From Oopsacas minuta (lineage: Eukaryota > Porifera > Hexactinellida > Lyssacinosida > Leucopsacidae): a stretch of DNA of 64,000 nt. Below are positions 32,391 to 54,400 of the stretch, piece after piece. The stretch spans positions 310,001 to 374,000 of the forward strand of contig JAKMXF010000298.1 in NCBI GenBank assembly GCA_024704765.1, read 5' to 3'. The notes under the pieces are model-generated. The model ran no database searches. It had not been told where the DNA came from and worked only from the letters and a program-made list of their open reading frames with translations. Every line of letters begins with the position of its first letter. Position 1 is the stretch's first letter. The position numbers and the translations under genes are program-made.

Positions 32391-34965
32391 CTACTGAATT
32401 GAAGTACAAACATCGTCAAATTTCGGTAAAAGCAAACTATCAAAATTCTCAATACGATAGCGTACAATCTCTATACCCAACACTTGGACCAATTCTAACA
32501 ATGATTCCCTCGCGGCTCTAGAAGTAGCTAAATTCGCGTGATTCAGTGAGTAGAACAACATTTCAATAAACAAATGAAAATATTTTTTAAACTCTTTCTT
32601 TCCAATACCTTTAGCAACCAACGGCAAAGCTCTACAAATAGTTTCGAATAGTTGAATATGCTGCGAGTAATGTTTGTGCCTTACAGCTTCTGACAATAAT
32701 TGTAATACTTCAAATATATATTTATGCGTGATTTGATTCTGTGAAAGTTCTGCTATAAGATACACACAACCATCTGTACGCATCCATGGTTGTGATATAG
32801 AGTTAATAAGATCTGGTTGAGAAATTTCTTTTTCTCCGGGAACTATGGCAGAAGATCTAAATATTCCATAGAAATTCGGTGGAACAGTTGCGTCATCATA
32901 AACAGGCACTAATTTCTGTTCCTCAACCTGTACTATACGTAGTTTAATCTCGCGGAATACATCAACTAGTACTTTATCCTTAAACACCTTGACTAGATCT
33001 GCAAGTGTAAAAGCCGCACTTTGTCGTGTGGTAGGAATAAAATCACCTAACATGTCAAAAAGCGCGGGTAACATTTCGCTAATCTGATTCAGATATATAT
33101 GAGGAGATAACGGTAGCATAGCAGTAATACAATAGCAAGTAGCTTCTCTCACAGGCCAGCATGGATCTTTCAATGTACGCAGTAAACAGCTACAAATATC
33201 TACTTGATAAATCTCAAGATTATCTGATGGTAATTTTCTACCTAGTTCTCCTATACAGTGTAGAACAGCTGTTCTGGCTGCATGGTTCTCACTTACTGAT
33301 TGACTTAGATAGAAATGTAGAATAGCTTCTAAGTGAGTCTCTACTAAAGATTGTCCTTTTTCAGCTGTTACTATTCGCCAAGTCTCACTGCTGTATGTCA
33401 GTACACCTGTTGCTTCATAGTATCTATAATATTATCAAGTATTATCAGTCAACTCCGTTATATCGAACACACGGATAATTACCAGCTTACTTCAAAATAA
33501 TTATCGCAGTCCCTTGAGCTTCGATATAACGGAAGATGTTCACGTACGTATTTAACATCTTGGGAAACCGGAAATAGTATTTGTAATAAGATAGGGGTGA
33601 TTTCCACTTAATTGGCCAATTTTAAATACTAGACAAAGGAACAGTGCCGCCAGATCATGAACAAGGTACATAGATTTTGGCTTATGGCATGAACTGATTA
33701 TCTGACAACCCAGCAAATGATTACGATAATATCTAAAATCTCTACAGCATAATAACCTGTTTAAACATAGAGGAGGCAATAACATAGGAAAGAATACTTC
33801 CCATTCTGTATTAGGTAGATTAAGAAAGAACTGTCTACAAGCTATACTTGCTGACATCCTAACTTGGCTCCAATCATCTGATAAACCTACACACAAACAA
33901 TCCACTAGCTTATCTCTCCATTTCATACAGGCTCTCAAGCTGTCAACTTCCGCAGTATTCCCTGAAGATTTCTGTACTATTAAACTAATTATATTGAAAG
34001 TAGACTCTCTGACGAATCTGTTGGGATGACGAGATGTTTGTTTTATTAGTTCTATTAAACGTGACGTCACGAATATGTCAAATTCAGCAGGACCTTTGAC
34101 CGATTCGTTGCAACCTTTTGCAACATACCTATAAAGAAAACAAACAAACAGATCAGAGTGTAAAAAGTAAACCTTTACAAATGGGGCCACGCATGTGGAA
34201 ACAGGTAATTTCTGAAAACTGAGTGATGAATAAATAGAGCGAATTGTTAGTCCAATACAAATGAACCGCCACAAGCAGGGAAACAGGGTTGCAATTGTAA
34301 TTATCGGCGTTCCTGGTCTGGCACCCCGTTTTTGGAGGTTACACTGTACTTGAATGAATTAAATTTACGAATAGTATCAATTATCCGTTTGAAACCATGG
34401 ATCAGTACCTAATAGTCTCCAGATAAGATTCCAGATATTTCCAAGTCAAAGCATCACTCAATTCATCAGTAGGGTTAAAGTTCTTTCTTTTCGGACTAAA
34501 GCTAGAATTGACTGTTTGAGGATCTTTGCTTAAAGTAGAAATAGAATAATAATGTTCAGCTTGAGATAAAACTGTTTCTTGTAATTTTGAGAAACATTCA
34601 AAACCGTAAACTTTAGATAAAACTTCAAGAAGTTTCGCAGTTTCATTTCTAATCGCAATTTCTTTAGATAGTATCAAAGTGTTATATTTCGCGAGGTATA
34701 ACTCAACAATGGTAGAATTAATCTTCCCTAATTGTGTTAACATCCCAATTAGGAGGAGGAGCCCGTGTGTCGCCTCCCATGTAGCCGATAAAAATTCTGT
34801 ATTCAATTTCTCGGATATAAACCTGTGTATTTCTGTAATATTATTATCTGTAATTACACAGTTTTCTACGGTACTATTTATTAGAGAAATAGCTTTCTCT
34901 CTCTCTAATCTCTTCTTACTCTGTGTTTGAGTTAGTAATGTTGGTATGTCAGTGTCAGTATCCAT
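32391..34965 (-). CDS. HEAT-repeat protein of unknown function
   Basis: Three exons, 34965-34409, 34128-33757 and 33423-32391, join in phase to give 653 residues. The protein is built of alpha-helical HEAT/ARM pairs, for example FVRESTFNIISLIVQKSSG, DDWSQVRMSASIACRQFFLN, PCWPVREATCYCITAMLP and TTRQSAAFTLADLVKVFKDK. The strip AEFDIFV, NRYYEATGVLTYSSETWR and DGCVYLIAELS suggests a conserved uncharacterised animal family rather than importin, Ecm29 or condensin subunits, but I cannot name it. No membrane segment or catalytic motif is visible. Intron 2 holds a degraded family A MITE at 33446-33541. A scaffold role is the only inference that the fold supports. Confidence 0.85.
33446..33541. repeat. 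Family A MITE, shortened
   Basis: CAGTCAACTCCGTTATATCG at the left and GAGCTTCGATATAACGGAAG at the right; the middle is deleted relative to full copies and the right end is mutated. Lies in an intron of the HEAT-repeat gene. Confidence 0.75.
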
Positions 34966-35190
34966 AACTAATATACTTCTATCAGCGAATAAACCTGCCT
35001 AACAACACAGGAATGCAGTAATTATAGACCTAGATATACATTTTTACCAGATAGGCCATGGAGAATTCTAATTGCTTCTATGACTATGAGGTTGATTTAC
35101 AATTAAGGATTTTATGGGTGTGATAGTGAGACCGAGCCCACACAAAATTAGAGTGTCCCAATTATTACTTCAGTGTTTTAAATAAAACTA

Positions 35191-35387
35191 CAGTCAACTC
35201 CCGTTATATCGAACAAGGTTACCTGTATTGAATGCGTACCCGCTTATATCATCGAAGTCTGAAATAAACCCACACCGTCAAAGTGACATAGCTATAGATA
35301 TATTCCATCTGTTATATTAATCTCCGCTTATATCAAAGTAATTATCACTGTACCTTGAGCTTGGATATACATAACGGGAGTAGACTG
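35191..35387. repeat. Family A MITE, longest copy
   Basis: Starts CAGTCAACTCCCGTTATATC and ends CATAACGGGAGTAGACTG, flanked by TA. At 197 bp it includes the shared GAAGTCTGAAAT and ACCGTCAAAGTGACATA segments. Lies between the HEAT-repeat gene and GTF2H5. Confidence 0.85.
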
Positions 35388-35488
35388 TAATAGAAGGAAA
35401 TCTTAGCATCTGAAAATTTAAATATCCCTGCCTCAATTAACCACATAAAAACTTCACAATGAAAGATCAATGCAACCATACAATACAT

Positions 35489-35743
35489 TCAAAACCTATG
35501 ATGACTAGAAGCAGGTATAACAGGAGGAGGTAAAAATGAAAATGAATTCTTCTCCATCAACTCATCTATTTTCTCCTGTATTTTAGCCAGCAGTCTATGG
35601 TCATTATCAATGAATAGATGCTCATCATCTAAGTCTTGTATTATGAAGCTACGACCAAACTCGTTTGTTTCTTGTAAGAACAGAATCAGCTGTTTCATAG
35701 CAGGATCACATGTGATTAGTATCCCCTTGGTAAAGTTCACCAT
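35489..35743 (-). CDS. GTF2H5: TFIIH subunit 5 (TTDA/TFB5)
   Basis: Intronless 84-residue protein. MVNFTKGILITCDPAMKQLI (1-20) followed by FLQETNEFG, SFIIQDLDDEHLFID and a final amphipathic helix (KIQEKIDELMEKNSFSF) matches GTF2H5 almost position by position. GTF2H5 stabilises the p52-p8 module of TFIIH and is needed for nucleotide excision repair and transcription initiation. About 13 extra residues (LPPPVIPASSHHRF) extend past the usual end of the family (71 residues in human). Tandem with the VAMP gene on the minus strand. Confidence 0.95.
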   Translation of the reverse strand: MVNFTKGILITCDPAMKQLILFLQETNEFGRSFIIQDLDDEHLFIDNDHRLLAKIQEKIDELMEKNSFSFLPPPVIPASSHHRF

Positions 35744-36132
35744 TTAGCTAAATGCTAGAATTATACGTTTGTAATATTTATACCTGGGCTTGTATATTGA
35801 TAGCAACAGGATAATTAGCCAAGAAATGCTAAGGATTCCCAGTTAGTACCTAGGATAACATCCATAGTTCATTTAATTGATCTACCATATTCTCCAAAAT
35901 CATCAGCGAAATGTAACACACAAGACAATACACTTATTAATAATACTACATCAGTCACAATAAAAACAAGATCTAAATAACAAATCAAATACATAACATA
36001 ACATAACATAATACTAACTTTAGCATACACAGATATAATATTAAGATTACTGGGATCTTATAACAACCGATTATAGAATTTGTATATATATTAAGAACCC
36101 AGATTCTTCCGCTGACAGAGCAATCTTCATAA

Positions 36133-37112
36133 CTATTTATTGCCGCTGTTTCCTGCTATAACTGCAATGATAATTATTGCTAGAAGAAAAAAGATAGATT
36201 AAAATTGGTTGAATAAAGTTTCGTGTATTGTATAAGACTTACCAATGATAATAATCAGAATGACAGCTATTATAATGATCAGAATTATCCACATCTGAGA
36301 ATAGGGAAAAGTAAATATGTGTGTATATTGAATGGTCCTTAACATATATAGAAATATTCTATTTGATTGGGACAAGTTGGCAAGAGCTAATCCCAATCAA
36401 ACAAAGCTAATAACGAATTAGTTGAACACATATACATTAGATGCTGGTTATAAGATCACCTCTGGGAGTATCAATAGATGTTCTTATAATCAGCATAAAA
36501 TATACAGGAATACATGAAACTGTTTTCCAGAGGAAGGTTCGTATATCAATCAAATAATTATAGAATACAAAATACCTTAATATTCTGCCACCACATCTTC
36601 CTCTTGAGTCTGGTAGCTCCATATACAAACTGTCTTGAACCATACTCAAGTTGATCTAAACATAATACAGGAATTTATTAGTGAGAGATCATTTGTAGTA
36701 CGTAGTGGTTTATTCAGCCATATTTTGAACTTAAAATTTAAACAATTGCACATGCTTGTCGTTCTATGCGTCAAACTATGCTACCTAGAGTTCCACTTAT
36801 TCTTAAGCTCCCTAAAACACTTCCCATAATCGATGACTAATCGAAAAGTAACATATATTCTTATCAATACAATATTAAATACGTAACCTGCTCGCTGATC
36901 AATATCTGATAGCTTCTGATCTCGATCTAATAACTTCTCAATATTAGTCTTGAGATGTGATTTTACCTAAAAGAATATGACGTCATAAAGGTAATAAGAT
37001 AATTAATTTGAATATTTATTGAATAGAACATAACCTCAGTAGTTTTGGCTTGTGTGTCACGAATACGGTCTGTTTCCCTTGTATCCCTAGAATAGTAAAA
37101 ATTACGTCCCAT
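36133..37112 (-). CDS. VAMP/synaptobrevin-type R-SNARE
   Basis: Five small exons, 37112-37035, 36966-36888, 36655-36576, 36294-36243 and 36179-36133, join in phase to give 111 residues, the size of brevin-type VAMPs. The SNARE helix runs from DTQAKTTEVKSHL through NIEKLLDRDQKLSDIDQRAD to RLKRKMWWQNIK. The arginine of LLDRDQKL is the ionic zero-layer residue of R-SNAREs. The basic-tryptophan linker leads into a single C-terminal tail anchor made almost only of Ile and Val (MWIILIIIIAVILIIIIA), ending NSGNK in the lumen. There is no longin domain, so it belongs to the VAMP2/3/4/8 group, not VAMP7 or YKT6. It mediates fusion of secretory or endosomal vesicles. Which VAMP it is cannot be decided. 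Confidence 0.92.
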
Positions 37113-37257
37113 TTTTCGCACATATGTTAAGTAGTATACACCAAAAGCGGAATGTCGTGTTTATGTATGCCAAGATATTAGAAATTTGATACGTCACGCA
37201 CAACAATATGATCACAGAACACATTGTAAATCTGTAATTGTTTGTTATATCATAAAG

Positions 37258-37344
37258 CAGCGCTTCCCAATCATTTTGACCCGTGGATCTTGTTGTCTTT
37301 CCTGGACAACCAAAGGCCCGCGGACCCCTGTTTGGAAACCGCTG
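37258..37344. mobile_element. hAT MITE with perfect 8-bp target duplication
   Basis: The 87-bp element starts CAGCGCTTCCCAATCATTTT and ends CCTGTTTGGAAACCGCTG. Both flanks read TCATAAAG. Same family as 13973, 48433 and 55282. Confidence 0.85.
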
Positions 37345-38582
37345 TCATAAAGTGAGATAAGTGTTCTCGAAACTGAACCCATGTTTTCCATCCATACCAC
37401 AATACTGAAACGTTAGGAGCTCTGGGGGATTGTTGGGAATACTGTAATTATATAAACTCACATTATTCCAATGTCTTGTATAAGCAGGTGTATGTAGGAT
37501 CAAGCTAATCATTATAAATACAATTATTTTGATTTAGTAATTCATTTCATTTATCGCATCTCTAGACTAGACAATATCAGGGCCGTAGCCAGTTCATGTA
37601 AACCGGTTCTGCTCAGTCAACCCAACACTGAGCAGTAATAGTATTAACAATGGTTTATCAGCCATAGCCCGGGGTACTGAATGACAATACTTCACAAGAT
37701 AACTCAATGGTTAGTAAGAGGTACGAACATATTATTAATATTTTTATCCGTGGAATAAGTAGCACTTTATTCGCCCCGAAATCAAAATCGTCCCAGCCAC
37801 AATTAGGATAAATACAAAGGAGTGAAGCTAAACAGGCTGACTAGCTCAAGGCCTGAACACTCTACTTTAGAATAGTTGGCCTTTGACGTGACCACCGCAT
37901 GTGATAATGGATATTTTATTGAGGCAATACGCTTCGAAGAATAATTAAATGAGTAAAGTACTACTTTGTAATAAATAAAATTGTGTCTATGTAATATTTG
38001 CATAGTCAAAGACTTGCCAATAGATTAGTCCACTGCTTATGATGTAGTATGAAGAATAATCAGCTTACATTATACAGCTGTGTTTATCAGCGAAAATAAT
38101 CCAAATTATAAAGACTGGAAGTATAACTGCAAGGTGCAGTATATAGCGAAATAAGTAACAACATGAATTGATCATGTAAACCCACTGCTTCCACAAAATC
38201 TAACAATGATTATTTATTCAATTTCCATAATAGTCCTCTTATGCAAATTACTGAATTTGATAATAATGCAATGATTTTAATATATATTATGCAATGATTT
38301 TAATATATATTATCCAATGCACCTGTGTATCAAAAATGCAATTGATCTTCGTCACAGCATAAGAATTTGCCAAAGATTTGTATAGGCAGTGCATAATGGC
38401 AGTTATATGGATATAAGGTTACATGTGTTCTACAATCCTTTATCTCATAAATCCTCTCAAATTATACCTTACCTAAAACTATAGAAGTACTGTTACATGC
38501 AAAATAAATTTGATATTAGGCAATGAAAACAAATTACTTCTTTCTCATGCGGAATTTCTTCCGAAGCTGGAACGAGGGAAGG

Positions 38583-38786
38583 TATTTATTTGTATTTTTT
38601 TAGAGGCCAATTAAAATGTAAATGTGATTACCCTTCGATTATCTCACCACATTCTTTCTGGGCAAAAAATAATGTATTTTTCAACTACAGGAAGTAAAAT
38701 GTAGATTGCACAATCTTGTGACCAAATAAATATCCATGAATTTGGAACAAATACAAATACAATCTCTTCGGACGGGGATGAGAAAT
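38583..38786 (+). repeat. Unclassified repeat D, copy 1
   Basis: About 205 bases shared in the same orientation with 50161-50366. Common phrases include GATTACCCTTCGATTATCTC, CTTTCTGGGCA, TTTTCAACTA, ATTGCAC and GGGGATGAGAAA. No reading frame or terminal repeat explains it. Confidence 0.8.
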
Positions 38787-39229
38787 TAGACATTCCAGTT
38801 TTCAGCTTATAAATGTGATATAATCAAATGTTTTACACATAAATGGCTGATAATGAATAAGGGCCTATATGATCCCTTATAATACACATGGATATATTTT
38901 CATGTTGATGCATGGTCGAACAAATATGGCGATGCTTTGAAAGTATGATACATAAAGCTTCTTTATAATATAAAAGGATCAATAATTAAGCTGGACATAT
39001 ATCCATTCAAATTACAGGAGTATGGGTTTGAAATTAAATTGTGAAGATTGGAGATCTATATAGGACTGAATTACTGTCACGTTGGGTGTATAAATTTAGA
39101 AAATGCTTATATGATTATAGGTAAGGGATGGCCGCTTGTCTCGCTAAAAAATACATTAGATAATAATAAACTATGAGTCAATAATAATTACAAAATTTTA
39201 TAATAATACACAGGATATATTATCTATGA

Positions 39230-40418
39230 TCAAAGTTTCGAATTTGCTTTTGAAACTTTAGAACCATTCTGTCTTTGTAGAAATTCGGATATATAATTTC
39301 CTGCTTCAATTAGTTTCTTCAAATTTACACCAGTTTCATAGCCACTACCATGTAACATATATACTAAATCTTCTGTAGAGACATTACCAGAAGCACCCTT
39401 AGCGTATGGACATCCTCCCAACCCAGCAACACTAGAATCTAACGTTCTAATCCCGTACATGATAGCTACCATTATGTTAGCAAGAGCTTGCCCATATGTG
39501 TCATGACAATGCATTGCAAGTTTGTCAGCAGGAATAAACTGAGTTATCTCCCTCAATAGAGTATCTACAGATCCTGGGGTACCGATTCCAATTGTATCGC
39601 CAAGGGACACTTCATAGCATCCCATACTTAACAGCTGTTCTGACACCTTGATAACTGCTTTAGGGAGAATATGACCTTCATAAGGACAGCCTAGTACACA
39701 TGATACATAGCCACGTATTTGGATGTTGTTTGTGGAAGCATGTTTGCAAACATCGCGGAATTTGTCTACAAGAGTAATTGTGTAAAACTTGAGATAAGTT
39801 TAATCAGTGAAAGTATGAGTATATCACGGATTGGAGTCAATTATTGAAGTAATTTGTAGACAGTGTGTAATTATTGATTGTAAATTTGAGTTTGGAAGCT
39901 TCCAAATCTATTAGTGTATCTGAAAATTGTATTTGCTGATTTATGTGGCCAAAATTTAAATATAACTATATAAGGAGTGAAAATATTTCTGGTTTCACAA
40001 TCTAAATACCTAAGCTCTTATCTATCGTAGCATTTATATTTTTCTCAGAGAAAGTTTCAGAAGCTGCAGCGAAAATCGCCACCTCATTTGCGCCAGAGGC
40101 TAATGCTCCTTCAAGGCCTTTAAGATTGGGGGTCAATACGGAGTAACTTATCCCTGGTTTATTTGTAATACCCTGCATTACTTCTTTCTGGTCAGACATT
40201 TGAGGTATCCATTTGGGAGATACGAAACTTGTAACTTCAATCTTGGATAAACCACAATCTGACAACATTTCAATTAATTTTAGTTTAACAGACGTAGGTA
40301 CAATAGTCTTCTCATTCTGCAAACCATCTCTTGGACCCACTTCCACAATCTGTACGAAGTTCGCCAAATTTCTAACAGCTGATAACGAGCTTAGTGCCTT
40401 GAATGTGGAGTGCCTCAT
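39230..40418 (-). CDS. HMGCL: Hydroxymethylglutaryl-CoA lyase
   Basis: Two exons, 40418-40010 and 39765-39230, join in phase to give 314 residues (325 in human). The enzyme cleaves HMG-CoA to acetyl-CoA and acetoacetate in leucine breakdown and ketogenesis. Visible landmarks are [12 protein letters not shown] with the catalytic Arg and metal-binding Asp, [44 protein letters not shown], the metal ligands in [10 protein letters not shown], and [14 protein letters not shown] with the reactive Cys. The N-terminus ([20 protein letters not shown]) looks like a mitochondrial presequence, and the C-terminus is SKL, a peroxisomal signal. Dual targeting fits the human enzyme, which ends CKL. Confidence 0.97.
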
Positions 40419-42675
40419 GTCTAATAATTTTCAAATACGACATTTATAATGCAATATATTTACCAATTTATCGCCAAACCAAAACTCAATATATTCATCA
40501 ACTCCATTCTAAACTATACAGATGTGTTATGTATAATATTGGTAAAAAAAAGCAACAAAACTTGGAGACTGAGGGGAACCTATGGTATGCAAATTGTTCA
40601 TAAAATGTGATTTCTCTGTTTCTAACAATTATTTATGCGCAAATCTAAGGTCATGAATTCTATAAACAAACTAAGCAACTGTTCGAGTTACTATTTTCTT
40701 AATTAAAAGAATAAAATTGATTAATAACTTGATTAGAACAAAACTTCCGAGTTCTAGTAATAATAATAATACGAGATTACATGCAAGGACCAGGCAAGCT
40801 TCACTGAGCGCTTGCAAGTAATTTAACCATGATTACGCTAGCCAACATATTTTGTATAGTAAACATATGGTGAGCCATACTGTATAATTTAGCTGGGTAA
40901 TACAACTGATGCGTAAGGGCTGTTGGCATTATTAAGGCAATAGAAAAGTGCAAATATTTCAAAAGCTAACTTCGTAAAATCCATTTTGGCAGTGGAAATG
41001 AAGCCTTGAATCGAGGGACAAGAGTATAACTATAATTGGTTAGAGCGATGGTCGTTTCGTAATCGTTTATGGATACAGAATAAATCATCATGAATCGAAC
41101 GTAATATATTGTCGTTATAAGGAAGGATAATAAACGATAGCAAATTCAATTGACTCCCTACTTATTAAATCTGTATAATGTTATCACCGATAATCTATAA
41201 TTGTCGACCGTTTCAAATTGATTTGGACTGATAAAGCTGTATAAAATGTACAACCACGAAATGAAGCAATAAATATTCCATCTAAATATCTCTACAAGGA
41301 GAAACCGTTGTTAAGATGAGTGTACGAATTATGATCTACATTCCGTTGTAAATTTTCAGAGATAAATTTGGCATTCTGATTGTAAGAAAAATTTCTCTCA
41401 GGAAGCAGTAATTAACTCAAAATATATCATAATCGCGAAAATTATACAAATAAGTGTAATATAAAATTGTCTATCAGAATGATTTGGGCTAAGTAATATT
41501 AGTCTAATTATAACCCAAGAAAGTTCATTTACAATAGTTAATGATTTATGAAACATTACATAAACTTTCCTTGAGTAATTCTATGAATAACTTTGATGAA
41601 TTTTCTGATAACATGATTTAATCCCAGAAGTTAAAACTCGTGCCATCGCAACATATATAGCATAATGATAATGTACAAAATAATTATCACAAGACAGATT
41701 TAGCAGCCCTGTAGTTTTCAAAAGGATTTGTTTGGTATAGACAAATATGGAATTTCAATCAGAATATGGCAGATATTTCTCTAAAATGTTTACCTATGAA
41801 AATAATTCTATATGTGATATCGGCCTCTATGAATTCAGGAAATTATTGAACTAGCATCAAATTTTGTAAGTAGAACGATGTAAGATCAGATATCTAAATA
41901 ATGAGTGTAAGCAATTGCTAGAACAGTTTATAGAATGCATTTGGACAGGTATTACTTTGTGTACAGTGCATTTGCGGCGTGTGTGTACAACTAGTAGATT
42001 GATTAAATAGAACATTACGTAATTAATGAATCCAATAAGCTCTCACAAGTTGCATAGCCAGTTAAAAGACACTGGCACAATTGGGACTAGAAATCCGAAA
42101 ACCTGAATGTTTCCCTCAGATTTCATTGATTATTTTTACATATATGGCAGTCAGGCCATGTGTTATCTCTAATAAAGTGATCAGGCTTATGACCTGGCCA
42201 TCCTAATATCCTAAACAAAAGATGTAAATGGCTATCAGGACATGACCAGATCAACTTCACCATTTCTACTGCTCCTTCATGCTCTGGTTAATTATGAATC
42301 TCTACGTCCGATAGATAAACAGTAGAACCCCGTTAATACGAACAAGGGTAATACGAATTTCCGGATAAGACGAACAAATATTTTCACATAATCAGGTACC
42401 TATGGTGGGTATCCAATGGGTATAAACAACAAGTAAATTTAATAGAGAAAATATCGTATATGAAACTGAAAGAGATGTGATTGATTTCAAATAACTTTAG
42501 GATGATATATAATCAGTAATTGAAAGATGCTTGTTTGTTTTTGAGGATAAAATGAATCGTCTCTTGCAAAAAATTGTCTTGCAATAAAATTAAAGGAACT
42601 AATTAAAAGCAGGTGTATTTGAGCACAAGTGGTGTATCTGGTTAGTGGCCGTGATAATGTAGGCGTTAAAAAGCG
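40419..42675. other. Intergenic, HMGCL/DYRK1
   Basis: About 2.25 kb of AT-rich DNA. A one-ended family B fragment (CAGTAGAACCCCGTTAATAC, TAATACGAATTTCCGGATAA) lies at 42320-42380. The HMGCL promoter should be at the left end. Nothing else recognised. Confidence 0.45.
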
Positions 42676-51464
<8,789 letters not shown>

Positions 51465-54400
51465 ATGCATATCAAACAGGTTATTATTGAGGGTTTTCGG
51501 TCTTACAAAGACCAGACAATAATTGAGCCATTCAGTCACATGCATAATGTTATCGTAGGTAGAAATGGATCTGGGAAGAGCAACTTTTTCTTTGCCATAC
51601 AATTCGTGCTCAGTGATGAGTTCACAAACATGAGTGGAGAAGAGAGACAACAGCTGTTACACGAGGGATCTGGTGCTCGTGTTGTATCCGCTTTCGTAGA
51701 AATTGTGTTTGATAATAGTGACAATCGTCTGCCGATTGATAAGGACGAAGTAGGTCTACGCCGAGTCATAGGGTCTAAAAAGGACAGCTACTATCTTGAT
51801 AAAAAACACGTGCTCAAATCGGAAGTAATGAACCTGTTAGAAACCGCAGGATTCTCTCGCTCCAACCCATACTACATTGTCAAACAGGGCAGAATAAACC
51901 AGATAGCAATGGCACCGGACACACAACGATTACAATTGTTACGAGAGGTAGCTGGCACTCGTGTGTATGATGATAAGAAAGTTGAAAGTGAGGGAATACT
52001 CAAAGAAACTGAAAGCTCAAGAGAGAAGATTTCAGAGCATCTTGAGAATATCGAAGGGCGACTCACCACCCTCGAAGAAGAAACGCAGGAACTGAGAGAG
52101 TATCAGAAATGGGATAAGAGTAGACGAGCTGCTGAGTATGCACTTTATGAGAAAGAGCTGAGAGATGCGAACAATAAATTATTTGAGAATGAGAAGGATA
52201 AAGATGAATTCCAATCCTTCACGAAACATCGTCACCACGAATCAAAGGAGGCTATGGACAAGGTTGACTCTTTGGAGAGGAAAGTTCGTGACGTAAAACA
52301 GCGCATACGTAACGCTACACTAGAAAATCAACAGATACAAGAAGAGCGAGCAGAGCAAGTAAAACTACGTGCACAACTTCATCTGGATAAAGTGGATATG
52401 GAGCAGAGTGTGTGTGAGGATGAGAGTACCAGAAATTATTTAAGGAAAGAGCTTGATGAGTTGACTGGTGAAATCGAAAGAAAAGATGGCGAACTACAAG
52501 AAATACTGCCTCAGTATAATGATATACGTGAACGTGAACAAGATTTGAATAATGACATTTCGCGAAATGAAATGCGACAACAGGAGTTGTATGCGAAACA
52601 GGGTCGTGGTAAACAGTTCAGAACGAAACAAGAAAGAGATAAATGGTTAAAGAAAGAAGCCAGTGCAATAAAAAAGACACTCAATTCCCAAACAGAGCAG
52701 AGAGATCGTCTCCAGGGAGAAGTAGCGCAATTGAGAGCAACCATTACTGATACTAATAGTGACGTTACTGGAAGACAAGGGGACTTGGAAGTGAAGCGAG
52801 AGAGAATCGATCAGCTGTCTCGTGAGCATACACATCTTAAACGGGAGCGAGACGAGTTGAACAATAAACGTAAAGAGTACTGGAGAGAAGAATCAGGGCT
52901 AGATCAGCAAATACATACTATACGTGAAGAACTTTCTAAGGCAGAACGCGGGTACAGATCTACCATGAGCAAAACCACGAATCTAGGCCTGGACGCTCTA
53001 CACAAGATTGTAGAGGAGCAGGGAATAAGAGGTGTATATGGTCCTCTTATTGAGAATTTCGAATGTGTTTCTACTGATTTCTACACAGCTGTAGAAGTAA
53101 CAGCTGGTAATAGACTGTTCCACGTAATAGTAGAGACAGATGAGATAGCATCTAATATATTACGTATGATGAATAGGAGGAAACTTCCCGGAGAATTAAC
53201 GTTCTTACCTTTGAATCGTCTACTTGATGAACGTATACCATATACAGATTCAAATTCCGATGATAACTACCCGCTAATGGATAAATTGAAGTTTTCGCAA
53301 AAGGTATATCGAGCTGTTAAAACGGTTTTCGGGAAAGTATTCCTCTGTAGAGACCTGGATGTAGCTGCTAATATAGCCCGGATACATGATATGGACTGTG
53401 TTACTCTAGAAGGTGACCAGGTTAGTAGAAAGGGGGCCTTGACTGGTGGGTACATGGATCGGAATCGTAGCCGTTTGCAGCTTAAGAGGACGGTATGGGA
53501 TTTGAAAACTAGTCTACAGCAAGAGGAGAGAGATGTTTATGATGTCAAAAAGAAGATAGAACGAATTGACCAAGAGGTAAGCAGTGTCCTATCACAAGTT
53601 CAGAATACAGAGACTGAATTGGTTCAATTCAAAGAGGCGTATGAAAGGCAGAAAATGGAAATACGGAATTTAATACGAGAGCAACAGGCCAATTCTAAAA
53701 CGCTATCTACAAAGGAATCCACATTGATATCTCTAAACAGTGAAATAGCACAATCAGAACAGCGACTACGTAGCACTGAAGGGGAGGTCGGTACTGAAAT
53801 GCTGTCACAGCTTGCTGAATGGGAACAAAACGAAGTAGAGACTCTCTCAGAAGAGATTACCCGCCTAAAAAATGAGAGTAGAAAAACGCTGAAAGAGCGT
53901 ATCTTTTTGGAACAGCGCAAACTCGCGTTTGAGAATCTTTTAGTTGATAATCTGCTACGACGCAAGCAAGAGAAAGAGCAAGAATTTGAGGATTTACGTA
54001 TGGTTAACAAATCTGTTGAGTTGGAATCTCTACAAGCAGATTACACTATAATCGAGACTAGACTAGCTGAAACGGACGCTCGTATGGGAGAGGTAGGAGG
54101 ACAACAACAAGAATTGTTAGAACAACAGAAACAATTTGAAAATGAGTTAGAAGAGTGGAAAGCTAAAGAGAAAGAAATGAATGACATCATAACAGAGGAT
54201 AGCAAACAGATGGATAAACTTGCTAATAAGAAGAGTTTGCTTTTGAAAAAGAAAGAAGAAGCGCAGAGAAAAATGCGGGAAATAGGAACTCTACCAGAGG
54301 GCCACCAACAGTATCAAGGTCTTAGGACTAAAGAACTATGGAATCGTGTACAGAAATGCAATAGCGAATTGAAGAAATATTCTCATGTGAATAAGAAAGC

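Larger units (their letters stand above)
37113..39229. other. Intergenic, VAMP/HMGCL
   Basis: About 2.1 kb containing a hAT MITE (37258-37344) and one member of a repeat pair (38583-38786). A tandem duplication of ATGCAATGATTTTAATATAT is visible near 38268-38310. No gene seen. Confidence 0.5.

Noticed and set aside
32391-34965. Naming the HEAT-repeat gene as an importin, Ecm29 or condensin subunit
   Set aside because: The repeats are generic and none of the family-specific strips are present.
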